The notes under the pieces: generated by a model
What the model was told of the DNA's origin: nothing
Databases searched by the model: none
Seen by the model: only the letters and a program-made list of their open reading frames with translations
Translations under genes and position numbers: made by a program
DNA from: Scylla paramamosain
Lineage: Eukaryota; Arthropoda; Malacostraca; Decapoda; Portunidae
DNA: 64,000 nt
Assembly: GCF_035594125.1 (NCBI RefSeq)
Contig: NW_026973669.1
Span: 3,775,001-3,839,000, forward strand
Direction of reading: 5' to 3'
Part shown: positions 33,673 through 45,901 of the stretch, one piece after another
How positions within the stretch are numbered: the first letter of the stretch is position 1
Layout: each line of letters starts with the position of its first letter

Positions 33673-34822
33673 TCATACTGTAGCTTTAACAGAACTATTT
33701 TTATTAGGATGTAGACCTTCATTGCTCATGTTTGTGGCAAACTTTTTATCAAACAGAAAACATAGGGTTAGATATGATGATATTATTTCTGATTATGATA
33801 TGATAACATGTGGAGTACCTCAGGGGACACGTCTTGGTCCCATTATTTTCTTGGCTGTTATTAACAGACTATGCAGAAATTCCCCAATTCATGTCAAATA
33901 TGTTGATGATTTAACTATAATGGAAATAGTAGATGTAGAAATACAGTAACTTTCACAATGCAAAATACCTTGGATAAATTAGCTCGGGATTGTGAAGTTA
34001 TTAAGATGTGCCCAAACCCCCTTAAATGTGAAGTAATGATTGTGTGCCCACCCAAAAGACCTATCGTCTTCCCACTACTTAAATTAAATGGATACGAACT
34101 CCCGATAGTACACTCTTGCAAGCTACTTGGGGTTCACATTAATTCAGATCTTACTTGGAACGATCATATCACTCACATTGTCAGTAGAGCTAGCAGTCTC
34201 CTTTTTATCCTATATCGAGCAAGACAATTTTCTTTTAGTCCAAATGTAATGTTCATACTATACACATGGTACATAAGAACTGTCCTAGAATATGCTGCAC
34301 CTGTATGGCACCCAGGTCTCACGCGTGCACAGCATAATTCACTTGAAAAACTTCAAAAGCGTTGCTTTAGAATCATATTGGGTGAGGCCTATCTGAACTA
34401 CAACCATGCATTGCAATTACTTGGTACAGAATCATTACACAAGCGACGAGAAGCAGCAACAATAAATTTTGGACGGGGACTGCTCAACTCACCCGAGCTC
34501 AGAAATATGTTGCCACAGACCTTGCATGATGTCCATGGTAGGGAAACAAGGAGAGGTAGTCAACTCTTGCAGTCAGTAAGGTGTAGGACCTCAAGATACC
34601 AGAACTCTCCAATACCATATATTGTCTCTAAACTCAATGCCTTGTAAATACCTATGTACATGTTTTATATTTATTTTAGCAGCTTCTTGAGCTTATTTTA
34701 CCTTTCATGTAGCTACCTAAATAGATACGCACTTGTTGTAAATCAAGACATGACGTTTTATAAATGACTTTGTAAAGCTTTCTTGATCAATAAACCATCA
34801 ATTATTATTATTATTATTATTA
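33673..34822 (+). mobile_element. 5'-truncated LINE inserted in U2 only
   Basis: 1150-bp insertion interrupting the sequence TTAATATAGGCTC found in U1, U3 and U4. TATA flanks it on both sides (33669-33672 and 34823-34826), a likely 4-bp target-site duplication. It encodes the C-terminal half of an RT, has AATAAA at about 34788, and ends in an (ATT)n tail. It inserted after the units had duplicated. Confidence 0.85.
33674..34647 (+). pseudogene. LINE reverse transcriptase, C-terminal half, frameshifted
   Basis: The first frame (33674-33949) reads GCRPSLLMFVANFLSNRKHR, then the RT motifs GVPQGTRLGP and KYVDDL (the YxDD catalytic box). A frameshift near 33950 ends it at Q-stop. The second frame (33958-34647, about 229 residues) carries NPLKCEVMIV, KLLGVHINSDLTWNDHI, LEYAAPVWHPG and LEKLQKRCFRIILG, the usual post-RT region. 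The N-terminal RT half and endonuclease are missing. Non-LTR (LINE) type; clade not assigned. A dead copy. Confidence 0.85.
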
Positions 34823-36165
34823 TATAGGCTCTTTTTGAGGAGGCAGAGGCCAAGAGAAGGAGAGAGAGAAAGGTGTTAGGCAAGAAACAAAACAATAATG
34901 TCACTTCATCTCACCTCTATCTCTCTACACCTCTCTAACTTGTCTACATTTCTCATTATAAATATTTTTGAAAGTTTAAGCTGGGAGAGAGACAGGAATA
35001 ATGTCACTTCATCTCACCTCTCTCTCTCTCTTCACCTCCCTAACTTGTCTAAATGTCTCACTGTTGATATTTTTAGAGGTTCAGGGGAGACAAAAGGTGA
35101 TATGAGGTGTTATGACAGAAAATACATAGGAATATTCTCACTTCATCTCACCTCTCTCTCTTAACCTCCTTCCTAACTTGTCTAAATGCATTATACATAT
35201 TTTTTTAGAGGTTCAGGAGAGAGACAGAGGTGATGCGAGGTGAAAAAAGTCGGTAACAAACACATTAACACTGCCAAAATTTTTCTCATGTCCCCCTGGT
35301 AACAAGACTTTCTACTTCTCATTTATTTTCACCCCTATTCTGTCCTTTAAATATGTAACAAGTCTTTTTTTGAAGTATCGCCTTTCAAACTAACACTGGC
35401 AAACTTGTTAGAATGGCCTCCTATTCTGTCTACCTCACTAGTACAAGAGTTAACCAGTATCTTCACAAGACTTTCTATATATTTTCATCCTTATTCTGTC
35501 CTTTCAACATGTAATAAATAATCTTTCAAGTATAATCTTTCAAGCTAACAATGCCAAACTTTTAAGAATCCTCTCCTATTCTGTCCACCCCACTAGTGCA
35601 AGAGCTAAACAGTACCTCCACTTTTTCAACCCCTTCACTGTTACACTCTAAAGTCTGCCAGTTTGTATTTCCTATGACAATTTCTCTTTATTCTCATCCC
35701 TATTCTGTCCACCTCACTAGTGCAAGAGCCAGGCAGTATTGTCATTGTTTCACCCCTTCAATAAAACTACCCATTTCTATATGAGTCCAGCAATCACAAA
35801 CACAGGACAGCCCAAACAATAATAAACAGAACCATAAAAACCTTAAGAATATGGCTACTTTCAAATAAAAAAAACATCAATAAAATAAATAAAATCAACA
35901 AACAATCAAGAAAAAACAAGTTAGTCAGTTTGTGGGAGTTTTGTGGGTGAGTTAAGTTAAGGTATCTAAGTGTTAATGAAGGGATGTTGGTTTGTGGCTT
36001 GTTGTGAAAATAATGTTTGGGAGGGAGACACCAAAACCAGAGACACAGAGAGACAGAAACAAGCAGGAACACCCCTGGACAGTTAGTGCCCCCCTTAGGA
36101 ACACCCCCGAGCCCCCAAAACCTTGTGCAAGTGAACCAAAGCTGTGTGTACAAGGCTGACAACAC

Positions 36166-36171
36166 TTTATT
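36166..36171 (-). terminator. Polyadenylation signal for the first U3 zinc-finger gene
   Basis: AATAAA on the minus strand at the position homologous to U1 10399-10404. Confidence 0.4.
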
Positions 36172-36300
36172 GATCAAGAAGCTAAAAAATAAAGAAAAAA
36201 GTGATGAGCACAGCCACAAACACCACACCTGCTGCACTTCCTTTCCCCAGTGTGGGTGAGCAGGTGTGTCAAGATCACATTTCAGGATAAACCTTTGAGC

Positions 36301-36458
36301 CAGTCACCACACCACACCACACCACACCCACAAGTCACTGGTGGTATAGCCAGCTGGTTTGTGGCAGTAGTCTTGTGGCCAGTCACCACACCACACCACA
36401 CCACACCCACAAGTCACTGGTGGTATTGCCAGCTGGTTTGTGGCAGTAGTCTTGTGGC
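36301..36458. repeat. 79-bp VNTR, 2 copies (U3)
   Basis: Same unit; the first copy has one substitution (GGTATAGCC). Confidence 0.95.
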
Positions 36459-36805
36459 CAGCAGACCTTCCTGTGTAAGCTGAACGGCTGGCATTGTTGT
36501 TGTTTACTTGTGTGTTTAACCGTGGTGGTCTGTATCCCCGGGGCTGCCTGGTGCTGCGTGGGGTCTTCCAGCAGCAGTGGCCTGCAGCATCCCTCGGCCG
36601 GGTCTTGTACTTCTGTTGAGGTCTTTGCCACGTGCCTGCACACCACCCCTGGCTTTTCTGCAAGCTGCCTCTTCATCTTTCTGGCCTTTATTTTCCTGTC
36701 TTTGTCCTCATCTGTGGTGCCAAGGCTTCGGCCGGGGCTCGGCCCCTCCCTGCCGGTCTCCCGCCCGGCCGGCCGGCCGCTGCCTGCGCTGCGCCTTGCT
36801 GTCAT
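36383..36805 (-). CDS. Hypothetical basic protein, 140 aa (U3, 15-bp in-frame deletion)
   Basis: Copy of 10853-11290 with five residues missing (VQDPPEEEVAEG becomes VQDPAEG) and K to R in the charged segment. The deletion keeps the frame. Confidence 0.25.
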   Translation of the reverse strand: MTARRSAGSGRPAGRETGREGPSPGRSLGTTDEDKDRKIKARKMKRQLAEKPGVVCRHVAKTSTEVQDPAEGCCRPLLLEDPTQHQAAPGIQTTTVKHTSKQQQCQPFSLHRKVCWPQDYCHKPAGNTTSDLWVWCGVVW

Positions 36806-37038
36806 TCTGTCTGTTTTCTTGAGGAGGTTCCTTGTGTGGTTTTGGTCTTGCAGGAAGCTTGTTATCTGCCAGATTTCTTCTCTTTGATGGGTGATCCTCT
36901 GCTGCAGCTTCTCTCACTGGTGTCACACCGGTGTCCGTCGGTGACCATGTTGTTCTTGGTCACTTTTTAGGTCGTGACGTTTTGTAGTTTTGTGCCTTTC
37001 AGCTCTACTGAGGCCGGAGTCACCGGGGACTGCAACAT

Positions 37039-38124
37039 CTATGATTTTGCCTGTTTTCTCTTCTTCTTTCCAGTGTGGGTGTGGATGTGTCTGTCAAGGG
37101 AACCCTTCTGGGTAAACCCTTTCCCACACTCCAGGCACTGGAACTTTCTCTCCCCAGTGTGGGTGAGGATGTGTGTGTTAAGATAACTTTTGTGGGTAAA
37201 TCTTTTGCCACACTCCAGGCACTGGAACTTTCTCTCCCCAGTGTGGGTGAGGATGTGTTTCTTAAGGGAACTTTTCTCAATAAATCTTTTGCCACACTCC
37301 AGGCACTGGAACTTTTTCTCCCCAGTGTGGGTGAGGATGTGTGTGTTAAGATCACCTTTCTGGATAAATCTTTTGCCACACTCCAGGCACTGGAACTTTT
37401 TCTCCCCAGTGTGGGTGAGGATGTGTTTGTTAAGATCATCTTTCTGGGTAAATCTTTTGCCACACTCCAGGCACTGGAACTTTTTCTCCCCAGTGTGGGT
37501 GAGGATGTGTGTGTTAAGATTACTTTTGGTGATAAATCTTTTGCCACACTCCAGGCACTGGAACTTTCTCTGCCCAGTGTGGGTGAGGATGTGTGTGTTA
37601 AGATAACTTTTGTGGATAAATCTTTTGCCACACTCCAGGCACTGGAACTTTGTCTCCCCAGTGTGGGTGAGGATGTGTTTCTTAAGGGAACTTTTCTCAA
37701 TAAATCTTTTGCCACACTCCAGGCACTGGAACTTTCTCTCCCCAGTGTGGGTGAGGATGTGTTTCTTAAGGGAACTTTTCTCAATAAATCTTTTGCCACA
37801 CTCCAGGCACTGGAACTTTCTCTCCCCAGTGTGGGTGAGGATGTGTCGGTCAAGATGACTCTTCCAGACAAATGTCTTCCCGCAGAGGTCACACTTGTGG
37901 TTCCTGCCACCAGTGTGGGTGGCAGTGTGTTCAGCGGGGCCACTCCTGCCTCTCAGCCTTGTCTTGCTGGCATGGGAGAGGACGTGTCTGGCAATGGCAG
38001 CCTTGGTGGAGCACACTTTGCCGCAGTGGTCACAAGTGTAGGTCCTCACGCCCTGGGTCGCCCGCTGCTCCAGCCTGTTCCTGCTGCTGCTGCTGCTGCT
38101 GTTTCCTGGCCTTGCACCCTCCAT
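37039..38124 (-). CDS. C2H2 zinc-finger protein, 11 fingers (U3, first gene)
   Basis: 361 residues with ATG at 38124. Poly-Ser is reduced to 6 and followed by RNRLEQ. Finger 1 (CDHC), the relic, finger 2 with W at the second helix-flank position (FVWKSHLDRH), then nine 28-residue fingers and the basic tail. Contact residues: ESSK, ESSK, HSYT, TSNT, QDDK, QGDT, ESSK, HSYT, QGSR. Two linkers deviate (GETK, GQRK). The 5' flank (CACTGGCACCTGC) matches the U1 gene, so these two form subtype A. Confidence 0.85.
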   Translation of the reverse strand: MEGARPGNSSSSSSRNRLEQRATQGVRTYTCDHCGKVCSTKAAIARHVLSHASKTRLRGRSGPAEHTATHTGGRNHKCDLCGKTFVWKSHLDRHILTHTGERKFQCLECGKRFIEKSSLKKHILTHTGERKFQCLECGKRFIEKSSLKKHILTHTGETKFQCLECGKRFIHKSYLNTHILTHTGQRKFQCLECGKRFITKSNLNTHILTHTGEKKFQCLECGKRFTQKDDLNKHILTHTGEKKFQCLECGKRFIQKGDLNTHILTHTGEKKFQCLECGKRFIEKSSLKKHILTHTGERKFQCLECGKRFTHKSYLNTHILTHTGERKFQCLECGKGFTQKGSLDRHIHTHTGKKKRKQAKS

Positions 38125-38207
38125 TGCAACGCTGCTCCTGGCTGCGTCCGGTCCTGCAGGAAGCCTGGGGCTGCAAGAGGGATGCACGGAGGGAGTCCTG
38201 TCACTGG

Positions 38208-39179
38208 CACCTGCAACAGAGGAGGCCGTCACCACACAGGCAGCGAGGGGCTTCCTGCCTCAGCCTAACACACAGCCTGCACAGACAAGATACACCTGGC
38301 ACCTGCAACAGAGGAGGCCGTCACCACACAGGCAGCGAGGGGCTTCCTGCCTCAGCCTCAGCCTAACACACAGCCTGCACAGACAAGATACACCTGGCAC
38401 CTGCAACAGAGGAGGCCGTCACCACACAGGCAGCGAGGAGCTTCCTGCCTCAGCCTAACACACAGCCTGCACAGACAAGATACACCTGGCACCTGCAACA
38501 GAGGAGGCCGTCACCACACAGGCAGCGAGGGGCTTCCTGCCTCAGCCTCAGCCTAACACACAGCCTGCACAGACAAGATACACCTGGCACCTGCAACAGA
38601 GGAGGCCGTCACCACACAGGCAGCGAGGGGCTTCCTGCCTCAGCCTAACACACAGCCTGCACAGACAAGATACACCTGGCACCTGCAACAGAGGAGGCCA
38701 TCACCACACAGGCAGCGAGGGGCTTCCTGCCTCAGCCTCAGCCTAACACACAGCCTGCATAGACAAGATACACCTGGCACCTGCAACAGAGGAGGCCGTC
38801 ACCACACAGGCAGCGAGGGGCTTCCTGCCTCAGCCTAACACACAGCCTGCACAGACAAGATACACCTGCCACCTGCAACAGAGGAGGCCGTCACCACACA
38901 GGCAGCGAGGGGCTTCCTGCCTCAGCCTCAGCCTAACACACAGCCTGCACAGACAAGATACACCTGGCACCTGCAACAGAGGAGGCCGTCACCACACAGG
39001 CAGCGAGGGGCTTCCTGCCTCAGCCTCAGCCTAACACACAGCCTGCACAGACAAGATACACCTGGCACCTGCAACAGAGGAGGCCGTCACCACACAGGCA
39101 GCGAGGGGCTTCCTGCCTCAGCCTCAGCCTAACACACAGCCTGCACAGACAAGATACACCTGGCACCTGCAACAGAGGA
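38208..39179. repeat. 92/98-bp VNTR upstream of the first U3 gene (about 10 units)
   Basis: Same unit; long and short forms alternate almost regularly over the first eight units, suggesting a two-unit (190 bp) step. Confidence 0.95.
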
Positions 39180-39442
39180 ATTTGGAGTTTGGAAAAAGTA
39201 ACACAAGGTGTGGCTGTAACTATAAGATGGGAAATGAAACAATAAATAAGACAACAAGAGGAAAAGATCTGGGAGTGATTTTGTCAAAGAATTTATCACC
39301 AGAAAAACGTATTAACAAGATAACAGGTGCAACGCTCAGCCTACTAACAAACACAACACTTGCCTTTGCTCATCTGATACACAAACCACCACCAAATACA
39401 AATATTCATCACTTTCAAAACAAACAAACAAACAAACAAACA
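39180..39442 (+). mobile_element. LINE RT fragment plus (AAAC)n (U3, first)
   Basis: Copy of 14191-14462 with the shortest AAAC tract. About 90 bp further on, the unit is cut and joined to the second U3 zinc-finger gene. Confidence 0.75.
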
Positions 39443-39585
39443 ACAAACCAATTGACCACTTCTCCCTTCTTCCCTCTCAGCCTCACCTTGCGGCTCGTCT
39501 GCTGCCTGTGGGCGTGCAGGGAGTGTGGCAGTGTTGGTGTGCCTTTCAGCTCTACTGAGGCCGGAGTCACCGGGGACTGCAATAT

Positions 39586-40625
39586 CTATGATTTTGCCTG
39601 TTTTCTCTTCTTCTTTCCAGTGTGGGTGAGGATGTGTCTGTCAAGGGAACCCTTCTGGGTAAACCCTTTCCCACACTCCAGGCACTGGAACTTTCTCTCC
39701 CCAGTGTGGGTGAGGATGTGTCTGTCAAGATCACCTTTCTGGATAAATCTTTTCCCACACTCCAGGCAATGGAACTTTCTCTCCCCAGTGTGGGTGTGGA
39801 TGTGTGTGTTAAGATGACTTTTGGTGATAAATCTTTTGCCACACTCCAGGCACTGGAACTTTCTCTCCCCAGTGTGGGTGAGGATGTGTTTGTTAAGGGA
39901 ACTTTTCTCAATAAATCTTTTGCCACACTCCAGGCACTGGAACTTTCTCTCCCCAGTGTGGGTGAGGATGTGTGTGTTAAGATTACTTTTGTGGATAAAT
40001 CTTTTGCCACACTCCAGGCACTGGAACTTTCTCTCCCCAGTGTGGGTGAGGATGTGTGTGTTAAGATTACTTTTCTGGGTAAATCTTTTGCCACACTCTA
40101 GGCACTGGAACTTTCTCTCCCCAGTGTGGGTGAGGATGTGTTTCTTAAGGGAACTTTTCTCAATAAATCTTTTGCCACACTCCAGGCACTGGAACTTTCT
40201 CTCCCCAGTGTGGGTGAGGATGTGTGTGTTAAGATGACTTTTCTGGGTAAATCTTTTCCCACACTCCAGGCACTGGAACTTTCTCTCCCCAGTGTGGGTG
40301 AGGATGTGTGTGCTAAGATAACTTTTGTGGATAAATCTTTTGCCACACTCCAGGCACTGGAACTTTCTCTCCCCAGTGTGGGTGAGGATGTGTCTGTCAA
40401 GATGACTCTTCCGGACAAATGTCTTCCCGCAGAGGTCACACTTGTGGTTCCTGCCACCAGTGTGGGTGGCAGTGTGTTCAGCGGGGCCACTCCTGCCTCT
40501 CAGCCTTGTCTTGCTGGCATGGGAGAGGACGTGTCTGGCAATGGCAGCCTTGGTGGAGCACACTTTGCCGCAGTGGTCACAAGTGTAGGTCCTCACGCCC
40601 TGGGTCGCCCGCTGCTCCAGCCTGT

Positions 40626-40659
<34 letters not shown>

Positions 40660-40680
40660 TCCTGGCCTTGCACCCTCCAT
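39586..40680 (-). CDS. C2H2 zinc-finger protein, 11 fingers (U3, second gene)
   Basis: 364 residues with ATG at 40680; poly-Ser 9. Finger order and contacts match the U2 gene except the last finger (QGSR rather than HGSR), and one finger has KFHCLECGK. It sits in a partial duplicate whose 3' side is cut at about 39535, so it lacks the GC-rich block, 79-bp VNTR and polyA site of the others. Any transcript would run into the LINE fragment and VNTR of the first U3 gene. At 40099 a C-to-T change is synonymous in this frame (CTG to CTA, Leu) but creates stops in the antisense frame and in the alternative minus frame. This supports the zinc-finger frame as the selected one. Confidence 0.8.
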
Positions 40681-40775
40681 TGCAACGCTGCTCCCGGCTG
40701 CGTCCGATCCTGCAGGAAACCTGGGGCTGCAGGAGGGATGCACGGAGGGACTCCTGTCACTGGATACCGCCCTGG

Positions 40776-43700
40776 CACCTGTAACAGAGTAGGCCGTCAC
40801 CACACAGACAGCGAGGGGCTTCCTGCCTCAGCCTAACACACAGCCTGCACAGACAAGATACACCTGGCACCTGCAACAGAGGAGGCCGTCACCACACAGG
40901 CAGCGAGGGGCTTCCTGCCTCAGCCTGACACACAGCCTGCACAGACAAGATACACCTGGCACCTGCAACAGAGGAGGCCGTCACCACACAGGCAGCGAGG
41001 GGCTTCCTGCCTCAGCCTAACACACAGCCTGCACAGACAAGATACACCTGGCACCTGCAACAGAGGAGGCCGTCACCACACAGGCAGCGAGGGGCTTCCT
41101 GCCTCAGCCTCAGCCTAACACACAGCCTGCACAGACAAGATACACCTGGCACCTGCAACAGAGTAGGCCGTCACCACACAGGCAGCGAGGGGCTTCCTGC
41201 CTCAGCCTCAGCCTAACACACAGCCTGCACAGACAAGATACACCTGCCACCTGCAACAGAGGAGGCCGTCACCACACAGGCAGCGAGGGGCTTCCTGCCT
41301 CAGCCTCAGCCTAACACACAGCCTGCACAGACAAGATACACCTGGCACCTGCAACAGAGGAGGCCGTCACCACACAGGCAGCGAGGGGCTTCCTGCCTCA
41401 GCCTCAGCCTAACACACAGCCTGCACAGACAAGATACACCTGGCACCTGCAACAGAGGAGGCCGTCACCACACAGGCAGCGAGGGGCTTCCTGCCTCAGC
41501 CTAACACACAGCCTGCACAGACAAGATACACCTGGCACCTGCAACAGAGTAGGCCGTCACCACACAGGCAGCGAGGGGCTTCCTGCCTCAGCCTAACACA
41601 CAGCCTGCACAGACAAGATACACCTGGCACCTGCAACAGAGGAGGCCGTCACCACACAGGCAGCGAGGGGCTTCCTGCCTCAGCCTAACACACAGCCTGC
41701 ACAGACAAGATACACCTGGCACCTGCAACAGAGGAGGCCGTCACCACACAGGCAGCGAGGGGCTTCCTGCCTCAGCCTCAGCCTAACACACAGCCTGCAC
41801 AGACAAGATACACCTGGCACCTGCAACAGAGGAGGCCGTCACCACACAGGCAGCGAGGGGCTTCCTGCCTCAGCCTCAGCCTAACACACAGCCTGCACAG
41901 ACAAGATACACCTGGCACCTGCAACAGAGGAGGCCGTCACCACACAGGCAGCGAGGGGCTTCCTGCCTCAGCCTAACACACAGCCTGCACAGACAAGATA
42001 CACCTGGCACCTGCAACAGAGGAGGCCGTCACCACACAGGCAGCGAGGGGCTTCCTGCCTCAGCCTCAGCCTAACACACAGCCTGCACAGACAAGATACA
42101 CCTGGCACCTGCAACAGAGGAGGCCGTCACCACACAGGCAGCGAGGGGCTTCCTGCCTCAGCCTAACACACAGCCTGCACAGACAAGATACACCTGGCAC
42201 CTGCAACAGAGGAGGCCGTCACCACACAGGCAGCGAGGGGCTTCCTGCCTCAGCCTCAGCCTAACACACAGCCTGCACAGACAAGATACACCTGGCACCT
42301 GCAACAGAGGAGGCCGTCACCACACAGGCAGCGAGGGGCTTCCTGCCTCAGCCTCAGCCTAACACACAGCCTGCACAGACAAGATACACCTGGCACCTGC
42401 AACAGAGGAGGCCGTCACCACACAGGCAGCGAGGGGCTTCCTGCCTCAGCCTCAGCCTAACACACAGCCTGCACAGACAAGATACACCTGGCACCTGCAA
42501 CAGAGGAGGCCGTCACCACACAGGCAGCGAGGGGCTTCCTGCCTCAGCCTCAGCCTAACACACAGCCTGCACAGACAAGATACACCTGGCACCTGCAACA
42601 GAGGAGGCCGTCACCACACAGGCAGCGAGGGGCTTCCTGCCTCAGCCTAACACACAGCCTGCACAGACAAGATACACCTGGCACCTGCAACAGAGTAGGC
42701 CGTCACCACACAGGCAGCGAGGGGCTTCCTGCCTCAGCCTAACACACAGCCTGCACAGACAAGATACACCTGGCACCTGCAACAGAGGAGGCCGTCACCA
42801 CACAGGCAGCGAGGGGCTTCCTGCCTCAGCCTAACACACAGCCTGCACAGACAAGATACACCTGGCACCTGCAACAGAGGAGGCCGTCACCACACAGGCA
42901 GCGAGGGGCTTCCTGCCTCAGCCTCAGCCTAACACACAGCCTGCACAGACAAGATACACCTGGCACCTGCAACAGAGGAGGCCGTCACCACACAGGCAGC
43001 GAGGGGCTTCCTGCCTCAGCCTCAGCCTAACACACAGCCTGCACAGACAAGATACACCTGGCACCTGCAACAGAGGAGGCCGTCACCACACAGGCAGCGA
43101 GGGGCTTCCTGCCTCAGCCTAACACACAGCCTGCACAGACAAGATACACCTGGCACCTGCAACAGAGGAGGCCGTCACCACACAGGCAGCGAGGGGCTTC
43201 CTGCCTCAGCCTCAGCCTAACACACAGCCTGCACAGACAAGATACACCTGGCACCTGCAACAGAGGAGGCCGTCACCACACAGGCAGCGAGGGGCTTCCT
43301 GCCTCAGCCTAACACACAGCCTGCACAGACAAGATACACCTGGCACCTGCAACAGAGGAGGCCGTCACCACACAGGCAGCGAGGGGCTTCCTGCCTCAGC
43401 CTCAGCCTAACACACAGCCTGCACAGACAAGATACACCTGGCACCTGCAACAGAGGAGGCCGTCACCACACAGGCAGCGAGGGGCTTCCTGCCTCAGCCT
43501 CAGCCTAACACACAGCCTGCACAGACAAGATACACCTGGCACCTGCAACAGAGGAGGCCGTCACCACACAGGCAGCGAGGGGCTTCCTGCCTCAGCCTCA
43601 GCCTAACACACAGCCTGCACAGACAAGATACACCTGGCACCTGCAACAGAGGAGGCCGTCACCACACAGGCAGCGAGGGGCTTCCTGCCTCAGCCTCAGC

Positions 43701-44039
43701 CTAACACACAGCCTGCACAGACAAGATACACCTGCCACCTGCAACAGAGGAGGCCGTCACCACACAGGCAGCGAGGGGCTTCCTGCCTCAGCCTAACACA
43801 CAGCCTGCACAGACAAGATACACCTGGCACCTGCAACAGAGGAGGCCGTCACCACACAGGCAGCGAGGGGCTTCCTGCCTCAGCCTCAGCCTAACACACA
43901 GCCTGCACAGACAAGATACACCTGGCACCTGCAACAGAGGAGGCCGTCACCACACAGGCAGCGAGGGGCTTCCTGCCTCAGCCTCAGCCTAACACACAGC
44001 CTGCACAGACAAGATACACCTGGCACCTGCAACAGAGGA
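40776..44039. repeat. 92/98-bp VNTR upstream of the second U3 gene (about 34 units)
   Basis: Longest copy, 3.26 kb. A GAGTAGG variant recurs at about 41161, 41546 and 42691, marking block duplications inside the array. Confidence 0.95.
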
Positions 44040-44312
44040 ATTTGGAGTTTGGAAAAAGTAACACAAGGTGTGGCTGTAACTATAAGATGGGAAATGAAAC
44101 AATAAATAAGACAACAAGAGGAAAAGATCTGGGAGTGATTTTGTCAAAGAATTTATCACCAGAAAAACGTATTAACAAGATAACAGGTGCAACGCTCAGC
44201 CTACTAACAAACACAACACTTGCCTTTGCTCATCTGATACACAAACCACCACCAAATACAAATATTCATCACTTTCAAAACAAACAAACAAACAAACAAA
44301 CAAACAAACAAC
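44040..44312 (+). mobile_element. LINE RT fragment plus (AAAC)n (U3, second)
   Basis: Copy of 14191-14462 following the long array of the second U3 gene. Confidence 0.75.
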
Positions 44313-44932
44313 AAACCAATTGACCACTTCTCCCTTCTTCCCTCTCAGCCTCACCTTGCGGCTCGTCTGCTGCCTGTGGCCCTGTGGGCGTGCAGGGAGT
44401 GTGGCAGTGTGGGCACGTGCCTGCTTGCCTTGGGCTGGGAGCACAGCAAAGTACGCGGTCCTTCCTCTCTTTCTCTCAGCCTCTCCTTACTGCTCGTCTG
44501 CTGCCTGTGGGCGTGCAGGGAGTGTGTGGGCGTGCCTGCTTGTCTTAGGAGTGAGAGCAGAGAAGTGAGAGCAGAGAATTGTTTGTGTACAGTAATTCTC
44601 TCTCTCTCTCTGCCCGGTGCCCGCGAGAATCTTGCCTTGTTTTTCTACTTTTCTAACGGCACTCTAAACTTTCTTTTTTTTTTATTGCTTCTTAATTTTG
44701 TTTTGTTCTTTGTCCCTTGTTGGTAAAACTGAAGGGTAGGACCTCCTGTCTATTCATTAAAAACACATTGCAACAAATAAACAAATGAATCTGTAAGAAT
44801 ACATGAAATAAGAAAGAGAAGAAAACAGACACACAGACAATACAGAAAACAGTGAGAAGAAAGAGAAGGAACAAACAAAGAATTTAGAAGAAGAAGAGAA
44901 GAAAACAGACACTCACACAACACACATAAAAG

Positions 44933-44967
<35 letters not shown>

Positions 44968-44998
44968 AAACAACCAATGAAGGCCCCCAGACACTGAC

Positions 44999-45171
44999 GT
45001 AGGTTTGGGCAGGTAGTGAGCATTGTGGTGCCGGTGGAGCAGTGTGTGCAGGATGTGTTGCACTGTCAGCCGCACCTCCGCATCGCTGGACATGCTCAAA
45101 CGCATCAGCCGCACCAGGAACGACTGTGCGACTGTCTTGCTGTACTGTTCCCTGGTGTATCTGGTCCCCAC
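44999..45171 (-). pseudogene. EFR3-like exon 1 (U3)
   Basis: 173 bp, frame intact, with DAEVRLTVQ. The donor GTCAGT is retained. It is the best preserved copy, but still isolated from any other EFR3 exon in the unit. Confidence 0.6.
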
Positions 45172-45298
45172 CTGTGTGTTTGAGGGCGTTAGGTTAGGTT
45201 AGGTTATTGCAAAACTCAATAAAGTCTCTTGTTGTGGTTATATAACGATATATATAACATTACCTCACCTTGCTTCAAAAACACGAAAATAGGAAAAT

Positions 45299-45303
<5 letters not shown>

Positions 45304-45364
<61 letters not shown>
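45304..45364. repeat. (GA)n microsatellite (U3)
   Basis: GA tract at the position of the TA-GA compound repeat of U1 and U2; the TA part has gone. Confidence 0.95.
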
Positions 45365-45369
<5 letters not shown>

Positions 45370-45720
45370 AGCCAATACCTACGATATATATATTAGTGTG
45401 CGTCATTTTATTAGTGTTAGGCCTGTTTGTTAACTTAATTTTGCTGGCCCCACACTTGCATCTAATAGCTTCATATATCACAACGCACATTACAACACCC
45501 CTCACACACGTCTTATACAACACCTCCTTCCCAAAACTCCTTAAAATCTGTCGTGTTAGCGCAAGCATCCTGCATCTAGCCTGACACCCCCCCATAACTA
45601 TCGCCAGCATCATTACACAATTCCCAAACCCCAAAATTATCACACCAACACACACCAAAACTTCCCCAAAACACACTCAAACCACTGCAACACAAATGTA
45701 CGCGCGCGCCTACGTTTTAT

Positions 45721-45721
<1 letters not shown>

Positions 45722-45770
<49 letters not shown>

Positions 45771-45798
45771 TAAGCATATGTACAACGAAAGACAAGGC

Positions 45799-45871
<73 letters not shown>

Positions 45872-45901
45872 TAAGCATATATATACAACGAAAGACAAGG
45901 C

